A stretch of 64,000 nucleotides of DNA from the NCBI GenBank assembly GCA_009823505.1, contig VZQC01000565.1, forward strand, positions 29,587-93,586, in the 5' to 3' direction. The position numbers and the translations under genes were made by a program. The notes beneath the pieces were generated by a model, which saw nothing but the letters and a program-made list of their open reading frames with translations, was not told the origin of the DNA and ran no database searches. The DNA is from Rhizomys pruinosus (Eukaryota; Chordata; Mammalia; Rodentia; Spalacidae). This document shows, piece by piece, positions 45,927 to 56,578 of this stretch (positions are counted from its first letter, which is position 1; each line of letters begins with the position of its first letter).

Positions 45927-46129
45927 TTCGCATACCTTGTTCCAGTTTTCTGTCTCTAGTTTTTGTTGGTTCTGTTTAAGTTGGTTTAAACTTGGCTTAC
46001 TAGGAATATTTCCTACTGTTTCCTTTGTCCAGTCATCCACCAGCTTGTGTAAGTCATCTGTGAACATCCCTTTTTTGGTGCCTGGAGATTGCTGGCATGA
46101 TGCTGTATTACTCTCCGGACACAGTGACT
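45927..46129 (-). CDS. WNK3: WNK3 penultimate coding exon
   Basis: 203 nt on the minus strand. The acceptor ttattttattacag (AG at 46131-46130) is followed by AG|TCA CTG; the two first bases complete a Glu codon begun in the upstream exon, then 67 codons follow to GAA|GTAAGT (donor GT at 45926-45925). The encoded text ([52 protein letters not shown]) matches the C-terminal region of WNK3, including the [15 protein letters not shown] block shared by WNK kinases. Phases on both sides agree with the neighbouring exons at 38526-38855 and 52480-52691, so the three join in frame without a stop. Confidence 0.95.
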
Positions 46130-46214
46130 CTGTAATAAAATAAAAAACAAAACGAAACAAAAACAAGAAAACCAGGTAAAGGAATTATAACTGATAATTA
46201 GATAATTCTTCTGG

Positions 46215-46446
46215 GTGTTTTATTTTTTTAATTTTTATTTATTCTTGTACGTGTATGAATGTACCGTCTGCATGCAGGTTTGTGCACCCGTTTCTTGCAA
46301 TGCCGCAGATATCAGAAGAGGGTCTCGGATTCCCCTGGAACTGAAGTCAAAGACGGTTCTTAGCCACCATGTGGGTGCTGGGGATCGAACCTGGGTCCTC
46401 TGCAAGAGCAGTCAGCACTCTTAACCACTAGGCCATCTCTCCAGCC
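46215..46446 (-). repeat. B2 SINE
   Basis: Reverse B2 ending ggccatctctccagccc. It lies 90 bp upstream (in gene sense) of the acceptor of the penultimate exon. Confidence 0.92.
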
Positions 46447-46470
46447 CTGGGAGCTTTATTTTTTGAATGA

Positions 46471-46640
46471 TTTTTTTTACATTTATTTATGTGTATGGGC
46501 ATGCGTGCCATACATGTGGAGGTCACAAGACAATCTGGTTCAGTTCTCTTCTTCCACCATACAGACTCTAGAAATCAAACTCAGGTCATCATGTTTGGGG
46601 CAAGTACCTTTACCTGATGAACCATTTCCCTGGCCCAAGA
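46471..46640 (-). repeat. B3/B2-like SINE, diverged
   Basis: tttatgtgtatgggcatgcgtgcc, then gaaccatttccctggccc. Confidence 0.65.
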
Positions 46641-46923
46641 TTACTCTTCTTTGAGCAATATAACTGATAAAACTACATACAAGATATAGATAAGAGTGAC
46701 CCCACATTCTACTTGACCTGAGACTGTTCTAACTTAATGCTGTTATCCTGGTATAATCATTAAGTAGGCCTTTCATTCTAAAAGTATCTTATACTTTGGA
46801 CATCAAATTAAATGGTTACTATAGGTATAAAACATGTATAATAAACAGTATCTCAAAAATTAGTATAAACTTCTTATCAGTTCTCTTGAATAAATATTTG
46901 GGAGTGTTAAAAAAGACTCACAA

Positions 46924-47105
46924 GGCCAAGTGTGGTCATGCACACCTTTAATCCCAGCACTCAGGAGGCAGAGGCAGACAGATCACTGTGAGATCAAGGC
47001 CAGCCTAGTCTACATAAAGAGTTTTAGGCCAGCTGGGGCCATAGGAAACCCTGTTTAAAAACAAACAAAATAACAAACAAACAAAATAACTAACAAACAC
47101 AACAA
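46924..47105 (+). repeat. B1 SINE with (CAAA)n tail
   Basis: gccaagtgtggtcatgcac to ccctgtttaaaaac, then an extended aacaaacaaa tract. Confidence 0.88.
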
Positions 47106-47327
47106 AAACAGATTTACAGGTACCTGGAGAAGCCAGGAAATTAGAAAGTCACCATTGGAGGGAAGAAGGAAAGATCCTAAGGGAGGAGGGATCCTAGAAC
47201 ACTGACATGAAGAGGAAAAGGGGAATAACGGGGTGGTTACAAGAGGAGGAGGACTGGAGAGGGTGAGAGGAACAATAATATTAAAGAAGTTTAAAAAATC
47301 CATAAAGAAACTACTATCCTATACATG

Positions 47328-47363
47328 TTTACACACACCCCCACGCACACACACACACACACA
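47328..47363. repeat. (CA)n microsatellite
   Basis: CA-rich tract with ccccca interruption. Confidence 0.9.
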
Positions 47364-47379
47364 TGCTTTAAATGGAGTT

Positions 47380-48815
47380 ATTTCACATGTAGGATAATTC
47401 TCTTTATAGAATAGGCTGCCAAATGAACAAACAAGCCCAGTAGCAGGTGAGAGGCACATCCTCTACAGTCACAGGGGTGCCAGAGCCCCGAACTCAACAC
47501 AGGATACTGCCACTGCTCTTGGTTTCCAACAGAACTTGATGGGAAGTCACTATTGCTAAAGACACCACACACTTTGGTTACAGGACTTGAAGAAATGAAT
47601 GTGGTACTAACCAGGCAGCTTCCTCCCTGCTTGCCAGCTTTCACAGAACTGGAAGGTGCTTTGCAGGTTGCTGGGAAAGAAGTCACCAATTCCCATTTTA
47701 TCTATCTCTGATCCATGAAGGGTATAATAATATAATAATATCCTGGTAAGATACACCCATGGGTGCAGTAGGAACATAAATGTTATGGAGATAACCAACC
47801 ACTTTCTGACTGGATTTAAGGCCCACTCCACAGAAGAAAAGTCATGACTGATATTGTAGATCTGGCCATGAAATCATGGCTGGGGAGCTCATGGGCCCCA
47901 GGGGTGAACGTACTACTACTCTTATTTTGAAAAAATGATTTGGGGCTGGAGAGATGGCTCAGCAGTTAAGAGCACTGACTGCTCTTGCAGAGGACCCAGG
48001 TTCGAGTCCCAGCACCCACATGGTGGCTAAGAATTGTTTTTTTTTTAAGCTGGGCCTAGTGGTACACACCTTTAATCCTAGCACTTGGGAGGCAGAGGCA
48101 GGTGGATTTCTCTGAGTTCAAGTTCAGCCTGGTCTACAGAGTGAGCTCTAGGCCATCTGGGGCTATAGGGTGACCCTGTCTCAAAAACCAAAAAAAAAAA
48201 AATTAAACTACCTTCTACATACATATCTTTAAATCCTTTCAGTCTTCATCAAAGAAGTTCTTTGTGCAGTAGATGGTTACTACAGATACTCACAACTGGT
48301 TAAAGTGCATGAAATACATGTTTGGGGGTGCTCACACATAAACGGGGCATCTATATAATTCCTTCCTTTCCATAGAAGACTCAGGGAAAATTGTAGAAGA
48401 GGTCAGGAAGGACTGGGCAAGCTGTGTTCTGGACATGACATGGCACTGCAATCATGAGCTAACAGCAGCTGTGGGCACCTGCAGAAGATCAAGCTGGTCA
48501 GCCTTCCCGCATGGATTAGGATGGACCCCTAGCTGAGGAACTACTGGCACTTGATTGCTTCTAGGAGGGAGAATCAGTTTTCTTTAGAGGTGTGCTCCGT
48601 GGTAGGCTGACCACACTCGAGTGGATGGCCCTATACCCATGTGTACATAGATAGGTAGCAGGAACTGGACTCGATGAGTTATTTTTTTTTAACAAAGAGG
48701 ATGTGAAGCTGGGAGGGGGATGTGGGTTGATCTGGAAGGGAGAGTGGGCATGAATATGATTGAAATACATTGATTGCATGTATAAAATTCTCAAAGAACA
48801 AAGAAAAAAGAAAAA
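47380..48815 (+). mobile_element. L1 (Lx-type) 3' end, interrupted by a composite SINE
   Basis: Segments such as ggagataaccaaccactttctgactgg with ttaaggcccactccacag, and further right a terminal ttgaaatacattgattgcatg with cacttgattgc/gaggaactac blocks, are characteristic of rodent L1 3' UTRs. The composite SINE at 47942-48200 interrupts it. No ORF2 remains. Confidence 0.7.
47942..48200 (+). repeat. Composite B2-B1 SINE
   Basis: B2 head to about 48048 (agcacccacatggtggctaagaattg plus a T run), then a B1 from about 48049 to the A tail. L1 sequence resumes immediately after it, so the unit inserted as a whole. Confidence 0.85.
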
Positions 48816-48835
48816 AAGGAAAAAGGCTCATGGGG

Positions 48836-48915
48836 CCAAGGATGTGCTTCAATAGTATAGTGCTTGTGTCACAAGTACAAGTATGAGGTTCACAGGTTCA
48901 ATCCATGGAGAAAGT
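48836..48915 (+). repeat. ID-like element
   Basis: ggggccaaggatgtgcttc, then caggttcaatccatgg. Confidence 0.6.
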
Positions 48916-48974
48916 ATCATCATAGGAGGTTAAAATGGAAAGAATCTTAGCAGTATAGACAAAAGAACTTTAAA

Positions 48975-49219
48975 AATTTTTTTTAATTTTATTTATTTTT
49001 GTATGTGTATGAATGTACTGTCTGCATGTAGGTTTGTGCACCCGTGTCGTGCAATGCTGCGGAGGTCAGAAGAGGGTGTCGGATTCCCCTGGAACTGGAG
49101 TTCTCCTGGAATTGGAGTTACAGACGGTTCTTAGCTGCCGTGTGGGTGGTGGGGATTGAACCTGGGTCCTCTGCAAGAGCAGTCAGTGCTCTTAACCGCT
49201 AGGCTATCTCTCTAGCCCC
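48975..49219 (-). repeat. B2 SINE
   Basis: Reverse long-form B2 ending ctatctctctagcccc. Confidence 0.93.
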
Positions 49220-49364
49220 TCAAAAGTACTTTTTTAAAATGAGAAAACCATGCCTAGGAAAAGTAAATTGATATGGTATGGATTGCTAAGGACTTTCAAC
49301 AAGGTTCAAAAATATAGAATTATATTTACTAATATTTCTGTTTATGACTAAGATTTTAAAAGAG

Positions 49365-49490
49365 CTGAGCATACTGAGGCATACCTTTAATATTAGTATT
49401 GGAGAAGCTGAGGCAGGAATATTTCAAGTTCAGTGACAGCCTGGGCTATAAAGTGAGACCCTGTTTCAAAAAAAAAAAAAAACAAGCAAA
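49365..49490 (+). repeat. Old B1-like SINE
   Basis: gagctgagcatactgaggcatacc to tgagaccctgtttcaaaaaa. Confidence 0.7.
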
Positions 49491-49513
49491 AATGCAGGCA
49501 AGAAAACAATGAG

Positions 49514-49680
49514 ACTGCTAGGTGTGGTGGCGCACGCCTTTCATCCCAGCACTCAGGAGGCAGAGGCAGGCGGATCTTTGTGAGTTCAAGGCCAGCCTGG
49601 TCTACAAAGCAAGTTCCAGGCCAACTGGGGCTACAGGGAGACCCTGTCTCAAAAAAAAACACAACAAACCAACCCCCCCC
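49514..49680 (+). repeat. B1 SINE
   Basis: Complete B1 followed by A- and C-rich sequence (C10 at about 49674-49683). Confidence 0.93.
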
Positions 49681-49761
49681 CCCAAAAAAAAACAAAAATA
49701 ATGAGATTACATTATCAAAATGTTGAAAAACTATGGACCCAGGAGCCAATTAAATACTTTT

Positions 49762-49925
49762 AGGGGCTGGAGAGCTCAGTGGCTAAGAACACTGGCTGCT
49801 CTTGTAGAGGACCCAGATTCATTCCTTAGCACCCACGTGGTGGCTAACAACCATGCCTCTGAGGGCACTGCACACATGGGTGCACTTACATACATGCAAA
49901 TAAAACACTGATACGCATAAAAATT
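49762..49925 (+). repeat. B2 SINE with internal deletion
   Basis: Head intact (ggggctggagagctcagtgg). About 50 bp of the middle is missing before gagggcactgcacac. Confidence 0.8.
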
Positions 49926-50018
49926 AAACAAAAAATTAAGTATATTAAACATACTTTCAAAAATATAGACCTAGTTCCTCCAAAGGATTTCTTTGGAGAG
50001 AAAAAAAAATGTAGGACC

Positions 50019-50190
50019 TGGCTTTGAGAGATGGCTCAGTGGTTAAGAGTTATCTAACTGCTCTTACAGAGGACCCAAGTTCAGTTCCCAGCACCCACAT
50101 CAGGTGGCTCACGACTGCCTGTGGCCTCCAGGGACACTGAACTCCTGTACCCAGCCCCCTCCTCATACACATTAATTAAAAAAAAAAAAC
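50019..50190 (+). repeat. B2/B3-like SINE
   Basis: gctttgagagatggctcagtgg to cacattaattaaaaaaaa. Confidence 0.75.
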
Positions 50191-50389
50191 CTTTAAAAAA
50201 TTAATGTCACCCTGCATATAATACTATGTCACAAAATCCTTGAAAGAGGCTTTCTTTTCATAATGATGCTCTCTGCATGTAGATGGAGATGGTTTTCTGA
50301 AGGTTAATTTGACCTATGAATAAAGAAAGAAAAGTGTCTTATAATAAGTGTGCAGAAGAGTTAAAGACAATGAAACAGAACATCTTTAG

Positions 50390-51275
50390 GAGCTAACTAT
50401 TCAATTCAAAGACAGATAGAAATAAATGGGCCTTTGCATCTGGGCAGAAATGAGTACAGATATAAATACAATTGACAAGTGTACTTTTTACCACTTACCA
50501 AAAAAGCTTCTTTGTAACACATGGAGAATATTACAGAGTTCCACAACCGTTCAAATGCAGAGAATAAGCGTGAGATGCCCAGCCGTAAGTGACACATCTC
50601 TAATGCAACCTCTCTATACCTGAGGCTCAGGGAACATAGTGGAACAGGGCCAGAAAGAATATTAGTGCACCTCTCAACTTTCACCAGTAAAGCCTCCTTA
50701 TGGAACAGATATGGTGGTTAACCCACAAAGTAACAACTGGCCAAAGTGCAGAGAACATCTATATATCAAACCGCTGACACCCAGGGCTCAGGGACCACTA
50801 TAGAGGCAGGGGTAGAAAGACTGTAAGAATTGGGGGTGTGGAGTAGAAGACCACAAGGAAACAGAATTTTCCAGGAGGCTGGGAAGTTGTTCATCTGAAC
50901 AGCAATGGTGACAGCATGCACAAGACCCACAGAAGCTCAAACCAGATGAAACCCAGCATAGAAGCGGGGAAATGGGTAAGAAGTCCCAACCTTAGCTGAG
51001 GAACTAGTGTCAACTGATGACTACTGGGAGAGGGGAAGTTGGTCTTCTTTAATGGACTGATGCTAGATAAAATGACCAGGCTCCAGTAGATGGACTCACA
51101 GCAAGGGACATTTAGGGACAAAAACTTGGCTTGATAGGCCCTAATATATATATGACAATGGAGCATGAAATCCAGTGGAAGAAGTTTAAAGGGGTACAGA
51201 TGGGTGAGAGGGTCTAAATCTAATCAACATGCTTTGTCTGATATTTGCAAAATTTCAATAAAATATTTAAATATG
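50390..51275 (+). mobile_element. L1 3' UTR fragment
   Basis: Carries gacagcatgcacaagacc, gaggaactagtgtcaactgatgac and a terminal aaaatttcaataaaatatt, all typical of rodent L1 3' UTRs. No intact ORF. Confidence 0.7.
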
Positions 51276-51790
51276 CAGTTGAGATTTGGAAATAATCTGT
51301 TGTAAGGGCAAAACTTCCATAGCTTTTTAAAAATTTTATTTCAGGGACCTAATGTTATAATTGAGGGAAAATGGAAGTATATACTCTAGCTTATTTGCTT
51401 TCAGTTGACTTTAAAATCATTAATTTTCGCACATGCTGTGGCACACATGTATGAATCTCCATACTCATTCACACACACACAGAAGAAATAAAATTAAAAA
51501 AATAAAAATACATTGAAAAAATGAAAAAGATATACCATGCAAATAAACAAAAGAAAGGTGGATTGCTTATATGCATATCAGAAATAAATACTAATGTAAT
51601 ATTACAGCAATCATTAACATATACAATTGAGTTCTAAACTACATGAAGCAAAATTTATAGAACTGTAAGGAAAATTTCGGCAATGGGTAGAAACTACTAA
51701 AACTCATTTTACATGATTGAAAGAATAAGTCCAAACGATATGAAAGCCACAGTGTTTGCAAGGCAGAAAACTACAAATAAAAACAAGCCA
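51276..51790 (-). other. WNK3: WNK3 intron, AT-rich unique sequence
   Basis: No exon or named repeat seen. Confidence 0.55.
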
Positions 51791-51870
51791 CTTGGATAGC
51801 CTAAGAGTATACCTCATTGGCAGTGCATCTGGTAGAATGTGGTTAAATCCTCGGCACACCAAAAAAAGAA
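51791..51870 (+). repeat. Old ID-like element
   Basis: acttggatagcctaagagtatacc, then ggttaaatcctcggcacacc. Confidence 0.45.
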
Positions 51871-51993
51871 GGAAACGAAAACAGGGTGGCCACCCCCTGT
51901 CTGCTAGCAACTCCATTAGCTAAGGCAGGGGATCATTTGAGCTAAGCCAGGGCTTTGAAAGCAGCCTAGGAAATATAGCAAGGCTTCATCTCT

Positions 51994-52052
51994 AAACAAA
52001 CAAACAAACAAACAAACAAACAAACAAGAAAGAAAGCAAGCAAGCAAGCAAC
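51994..52052. repeat. (CAAA)n/(GCAA)n microsatellite
   Basis: About eight caaa units, then gaaa and gcaa units. Confidence 0.93.
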
Positions 52053-52224
52053 ACATTGGGGAACAAATAAGGTATTGCTATTAATGTTTCAGCATCAGAC
52101 TGAAGGTCTTAAGAGTTCTGCCATGGAGTCTCCAAAGCTGCTTTCAATACTTATCTACCCTTAATTCAATCTTTATGAGAATCATCAAGAGTATGGTTCC
52201 TTTTTTTTTTTTTTTTTTTTTTTT

Positions 52225-52270
52225 NNNNNNNNNNNNNNNNNNNNNNNNNNNNNNNNNNNNNNNNNNNNNN
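52225..52270. other. Assembly gap of 46 N inside a poly(T) tract
   Basis: Twenty-four T before the Ns and more than thirty T after them. The gap lies in the A tail of an old reverse B1 about 210 bp from a WNK3 exon. Confidence 0.97.
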
Positions 52271-52272
52271 AG

Positions 52273-52281
<9 letters not shown>

Positions 52282-52309
<28 letters not shown>

Positions 52310-52420
52310 GATACAAGGTTTTGTTCTGTAGGCCAAGCTGACTCCAAATTCATCAATCATCCTCCTGCCTCGACCTCGCCAGTGCTGGGGTTATAGGTGC
52401 ATATTACCATACCTGATTAC
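52282..52420 (-). repeat. Old B1 SINE
   Basis: Poly(T), then ggatacaaggttttgttctg, then gccagtgctggggttatagg. Confidence 0.75.
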
Positions 52421-52479
52421 TTGCTATTCCTGTGATTTCAGACGTAGTTCCCATAAAATTACTTTTATGATTGATTTAC

Positions 52480-52691
52480 CTTTTACAACAGTGGCATTGT
52501 CCGAATATGTCAAGGACTGGGGTCGACTGCGAAGTTTACTTTTGAAAGATCTTGGCCGGCGTGGTGATGCAGGTGATAAAGGAATCTCCGAAGATGGGGC
52601 TTTGCTATCTTTAATTGATCGAAGGCGTTCATAGAGCTCCTGCAGCTCTTTATTCTGCTGGGTTTGAAGATTTACCACCTCCTGAATGTGT
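52480..52691 (-). CDS. WNK3: WNK3 internal coding exon (coiled-coil / HQ-region exon)
   Basis: 212 nt on the minus strand. The acceptor tttttattcag (AG at 52693-52692) is followed by one base that completes a codon, then 70 codons, then one base before the donor AAAAG|GTAAAT (GT at 52479-52478). The encoded text [20 protein letters not shown] begins a predicted coiled coil of the conserved WNK C-terminal region, followed by [10 protein letters not shown] and a basic Ser/Pro/Arg-rich stretch ([20 protein letters not shown]) that is nearly invariant between WNK1 and WNK3. The next exon completes the Glu codon and gives KESLCPESN, which assigns this exon to WNK3. With the two downstream exons it supplies the last 247 residues of a protein that is about 1,800 residues in human. 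No further upstream WNK3 exon was recognised up to 64000. Confidence 0.95.
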
Positions 52692-52900
52692 CTGAATAAA
52701 AATTATGCAGAGAACATTTTAATTGCTTTTGTATCCAAAAAAGATGAACCCAAAATCTTTATGGAGCATAAGAACGGTGAAACACACAGGATTTCCACAA
52801 TTTTAGAATGCTGTCACAAAGAAAACTTGAACAAACCGATGAGGACAAATAGCTAAAGTTTTGATATAAAATATATTATACTCGAACATTTTTTTCCCAT
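52692..52900 (-). other. WNK3: WNK3 intron upstream of the coiled-coil exon
   Basis: Unique sequence with a pyrimidine-rich acceptor region next to 52693. Confidence 0.6.
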
Positions 52901-52904
52901 TTTT

Positions 52905-53030
52905 TGACACAAGATCTTGCTAATGTAGCACTGGCTAGCTTGGATGTCAATGTGCAGACCAGATTGGTCTCAGCATTCCTTCTGCCTCTACCTTCCAAGT
53001 GCTGGGACTACAGGCATGACTAACCATGCC
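52905..53030 (-). repeat. Old B1 SINE
   Basis: Reverse B1, diverged (gacacaagatcttgc, then aagtgctgggactacagg). Confidence 0.75.
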
Positions 53031-53047
53031 TATCTTGTTTTGTTTTG

Positions 53048-53197
53048 TTTTTTGGTCTTTTCGAGACAGGGTCTCCCTGTAGTCCCAGCTGTCCTGGAAC
53101 TCACTCTGTAGACCAGGCTGGCCTTGAACTCACAAAGATCCACCTGCCTCTGCCTCCTGAGTTCTAGGATTAAAGGCGTGCGCTACCACACCCGGCC
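53048..53197 (-). repeat. B1 SINE
   Basis: Complete reverse B1 ending accacacccggcc. catgcctatcttg is repeated on both sides as target-site duplication. Confidence 0.95.
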
Positions 53198-53199
53198 CA

Positions 53200-53648
53200 T
53201 GCCTATCTTGGAACACAATTTTAACAGTTTATAAGTTTAAAATGTACATATCTTTTCATTGTATTCCACAGAAATATTTGTGTAAGTATATAAAAAATAT
53301 AAGCATCATTTGTATAAGTAAAACATGGGAAAATCAAAATATTTGAAAAAAATTGAAAGGGATATACTCATTTACTGGAATTCCATGTGGCCATTTTTTT
53401 TAAAAGGTTTCATACTTTAATGGTATAGGGTCAAATAATACTAGACTGTGGAACATTCCAGCACTTTAGGTCCTTTTGTACATCTTTCAATAAAATTGTA
53501 TGGTTTCCTACAATGAATTCTATTTCCTTCTTAAAACTGCCTGATAATGGTACTGCATAATCCATTCAGTTACATCTTTTTTTTCATTCATTTTTAATAA
53601 TAAGTAATGAATATAAGCATCCTTCATATAAAACCAATTTGCAAGTAG
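53200..53648 (-). other. WNK3: WNK3 intron, AT-rich unique sequence
   Basis: No exon recognised. Confidence 0.55.
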
Positions 53649-53649
53649 C

Positions 53650-53822
53650 TATGCCTGAACTTATATAGCCCAAGGTCCCCATTGGCCAGCTGGAGGGGCT
53701 TGTATGTACAAGCATGTTGATAAAATAAGAGTCCAGTCTATATTGCTGTAGTTTCACCATTCACCCCAATTGTAGCCCTTACATTCTACCACGCCCCCTC
53801 TTTGACAGATTGTTCCCTAGGC
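53650..53822. repeat. Unnamed interspersed repeat (inverted relative to 39775)
   Basis: The segments ttgctgtagtttcacc, attcaccccaattg, gcccttacattctacca and attgttccctagg correspond, reverse-complemented, to the copy at 39775-40022. Confidence 0.6.
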
Positions 53823-53847
53823 ACCATTTTTTGTTTTAAGGTAGATT

Positions 53848-54022
53848 TAGGGAGGCTGAGCCATCTCTCCAGCCTCCAGGTTCAGATACCAACATTTACA
53901 TGGAAGTTAACACCTGCCCTTAACTCCAGGTCCAAGGGATCTACTGCCCTCTTCTGGCCTCTGTGGGCATTGAACACACATTGTGCACTTACATACACAA
54001 GCAAAATACTCATACACATTAA
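53848..54022 (+). repeat. Old B2/B3-like SINE
   Basis: gccctcttctggcctctgtggg and a CA-rich end. The head is scrambled. Confidence 0.6.
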
Positions 54023-54029
54023 AAAGTTA

Positions 54030-54412
54030 AAAGGGTAGATTCATGCAGATATGAATATCTACAAATATTTTAAGTAAAAGTTGTAGAACATGATTATTTA
54101 ATGTTTTACTATTGTAAAAGACAAAAACTATGGATGTATAAATGTGTAGAAAAAGGACCAGTAAGATATGTCCAAAGAGCTAGCAGCCAGTGCCTCTGAG
54201 AAGTCAGACTGTAGTATGAGAGGTATAAGCAGTTTTTTGCTCCTTCATTATGTTATTTGAATATCATCCTACATATCCCTTTTAATGCAAAACCTCATGA
54301 CTATAGATTATCCAAAATAATTTAGGTTGAAACTCAGCTCATTGTTGTTGGGCTTTAGGACCCATCATCCTGGAATCAATATCTATAAACAAACCATGTT
54401 AAAAGAACATTG
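54030..54412 (-). other. WNK3: WNK3 intron, unique sequence
   Basis: Nothing recognised. Confidence 0.55.
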
Positions 54413-54413
54413 A

Positions 54414-54600
54414 GGGGCTGCAGAGATAGCTCAGTGGTTAAGAGCACTGGCTGGGTGGGTATGGTGGTGCACACCTTTAATCCCAGCACTCGGGAGGCAG
54501 AGGCAGGTGGATCTCTGTGTGTTCAAGGCCAGCCTGGTCTACAGAGTGAGTTCCAGGCTAGCAGGGGCTATAGGGGAGACCCTGTCTCAAAAAGACCAAA
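54414..54600 (+). repeat. B2-head/B1 chimera, short form
   Basis: Only about 38 bp of B2 head (ggggctgcagagatagctcag) precedes a B1 beginning at about 54452, so its breakpoint differs from the four longer composites. Confidence 0.8.
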
Positions 54601-54613
54601 AAAAAAGAAACCA

Positions 54614-54614
54614 N
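54614..54614. other. Single ambiguous base in a poly(A) tract
   Basis: An N inside the A tail after the B1, probably an unresolved homopolymer position rather than a join. Confidence 0.7.
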
Positions 54615-54679
54615 AAAAAAAAAAAAAAAAAAAACAAAAAACACTACTATAAAGTCATTATTACCTTTTTAAATTTATT

Positions 54680-54924
54680 ATTTTAAATTTTTAAATTTTA
54701 TTTATTTTTTTGTATGAGTGTACTGTCTGCATGTAGGTTTGTGTACCCGTGTCGTGCAATGCCGCGGAGGTCAGAAGAGGGTCTAGGATTCCCCTGGAAC
54801 TGGAGTTCTCCTGAAATTGGAGTTACAGATGGTTCTTAGCCGCCAAGTGGGTACTGGGGATCGAACCCGGGTCCTCTGCAAGAGCAGTCGGTGCTCTTAA
54901 CCGCTAGGCTATCTCTCCAGCCCC
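54680..54924 (-). repeat. B2 SINE
   Basis: Reverse long-form B2 ending ctatctctccagcccc. Confidence 0.94.
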
Positions 54925-54927
54925 ATT

Positions 54928-55139
54928 ATTTATTATTTTTTATGTGTATGAGTGTACTATCTGCATGTAGGTTGGTGCACCCTTGTGCAATGCTGCAGAA
55001 GTCAGAAGAGGGCGTCAGATTCCCCTGGAACTGGAGTTAATGACAGTTCTTAGCCACCATGTGGGTGCTGGGAATTGAACCCAGGTCCTCTGCAAGAGCA
55101 TTCGGCGCTCTTAACTACTGAGCCATCTCTCCAGCCCCC
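54928..55139 (-). repeat. B2 SINE
   Basis: A second reverse B2 directly beside the first, ending gccatctctccagccccc. Confidence 0.92.
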
Positions 55140-55239
55140 ATTCATTATTACCTTTTATGTTCTTATTCTAAACACTCCTTTTGGTGTTCATTTTCCCATA
55201 AATAACCCAAGACACTGGGGAAATACACAATTTGACTCC

Positions 55240-55800
55240 TTAACTAGTAGCTCTTGGACTCTCCCTTGCTTTTCTGGCTGTCAGCCAGCCAGCTGGACTA
55301 CCCTTCATGATAGCACCAACAGTTTTGAACACTCTATAGATGCCTTGAGAAAGCTACAATGAGCTCAGCTAATTGCTGTGTCTCCTAGAGGTTCACCCTC
55401 AGCTAGGACTGTTTCAAACAGTTTGTACTGGACCTTTGCTATCAAGAACTCTAGATGACCCTGGAATCGTTTCCTCCTAGGCCATAGGGGGCCTGGTGGC
55501 CTCCCAGGAGGCTGCTGCATCTGTTGCTAAAGACACAATACTGTGCAAGGTGTGTAGTGATTGGTTGATCAAATACCTCTCTGGCTATATAAGCAGGCTG
55601 TTTAGACTCACTTGTTGAGTCAGTTTGGAGACACCCTCCTGTGTCACCTTTCCTGGTGTAGCATTAGGTCCAATATAAAGCTCCTGGATGGTCTTGTTTT
55701 GCCTACTTTTAGTAGTATGGGCTATAGTGGTAACACAAAGAAAGCAACAGCAGAGACAGCAGAGTGGCAGTGGCAGTGGCAGTGGCAGTGGCAGTGGCAG
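55240..55800 (+). mobile_element. Possible solo-LTR-like sequence
   Basis: Contains a promoter-like arrangement, gtgattggttgatc (CCAAT type) then ctctggctatataagc (TATA box), about 30 bp ahead of a cactcacttg-like region, as in LTR U3/R. No flanking retroviral genes were seen and ends are not defined. It could also be unrelated unique DNA. Confidence 0.35.
55765..55800. repeat. (TGGCAG)6 hexanucleotide repeat
   Basis: Six perfect tggcag units. Confidence 0.97.
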
Positions 55801-56230
55801 TAGAGGCGTTGACAGCAGATCAGTCATCAGGCCTGAGCTTTAAAAGTGGCAAGGCAACTGTCTGCTTGGCAGCTGAAGAAGAAGCAGAGTTTGGTGGCAA
55901 GCAGGCTGAGCTACGAAATCAGCAAGGTAGCCAACTGTTTAACAGCTGGAGAGGTAGCTCAACAGTTGGAGAGTGAGTCCAGCCAGAACCACAGGGATGG
56001 TGGAGTATAAAGGAAGAGTTAATGCAGAAGAAAGACAATGAAGACCCAGAGAAGGCTCTGATCACTTGAACATTTCCAGAGAGCTGTCAAGCCTTAAACA
56101 CCAAGGATCTCAGATATCCTGGGCCTGGGAGCTGCAGTACTGGCTACTGCTAAGGGCTAATGCTGCCATAAACTGCAATGCTAGCTCCTAAACAAGAGCT
56201 ACAACATTTTAGAGCAAAAAATGAGGAGAG
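55801..56230. other. WNK3 intron, GC-moderate sequence without recognised content
   Basis: Continues from the hexanucleotide repeat. May belong to the same element as the LTR-like segment. Confidence 0.4.
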
Positions 56231-56231
56231 A

Positions 56232-56484
56232 GGGGCTGGAGAGATGGCCTAGCGGTTAAGAGCGCTGACCGCTCTTGTAGAGGATCCGGGTTCAATCCCC
56301 AGCACCCACATGGCAGCCGAGAGCCATCTGAAACTCCAATTCCAGGAGAACTCCAGTTCCAGGGGAGTCCGACACCCTCTTCTGACCTCCGCGGCGTTGC
56401 ATGTCACGGGTGCACAGACTTGCATGCAGACAGTACATTCATACACATACGGAAATAAATAAAATTTTAAAAAAATTTTTAAAA
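56232..56484 (+). repeat. B2 SINE, young
   Basis: Long-form B2. aaaatgaggagaga / aaaatgaggataga flanks form the target-site duplication. Confidence 0.94.
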
Positions 56485-56498
56485 AATGAGGATAGAGA

Positions 56499-56538
56499 GG
56501 CTGGAGAGATGGCTCAGCGGTTAAGAGTGCCAACTGCA
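56499..56538 (+). repeat. B2 SINE, head only
   Basis: ggctggagagatggctcagcgg to gccaactgc, then abruptly other sequence. Confidence 0.85.
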
Positions 56539-56578
56539 AGTGCTTTCATTTGCTGAGATGTTTAAAAAAACAAATTAT

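Noticed and set aside
55585..55827. ORF with leucine-proline repeats
   Set aside because: It is produced by the (TGGCAG)6 repeat read on the minus strand; no matching WNK3 exon or splice sites.
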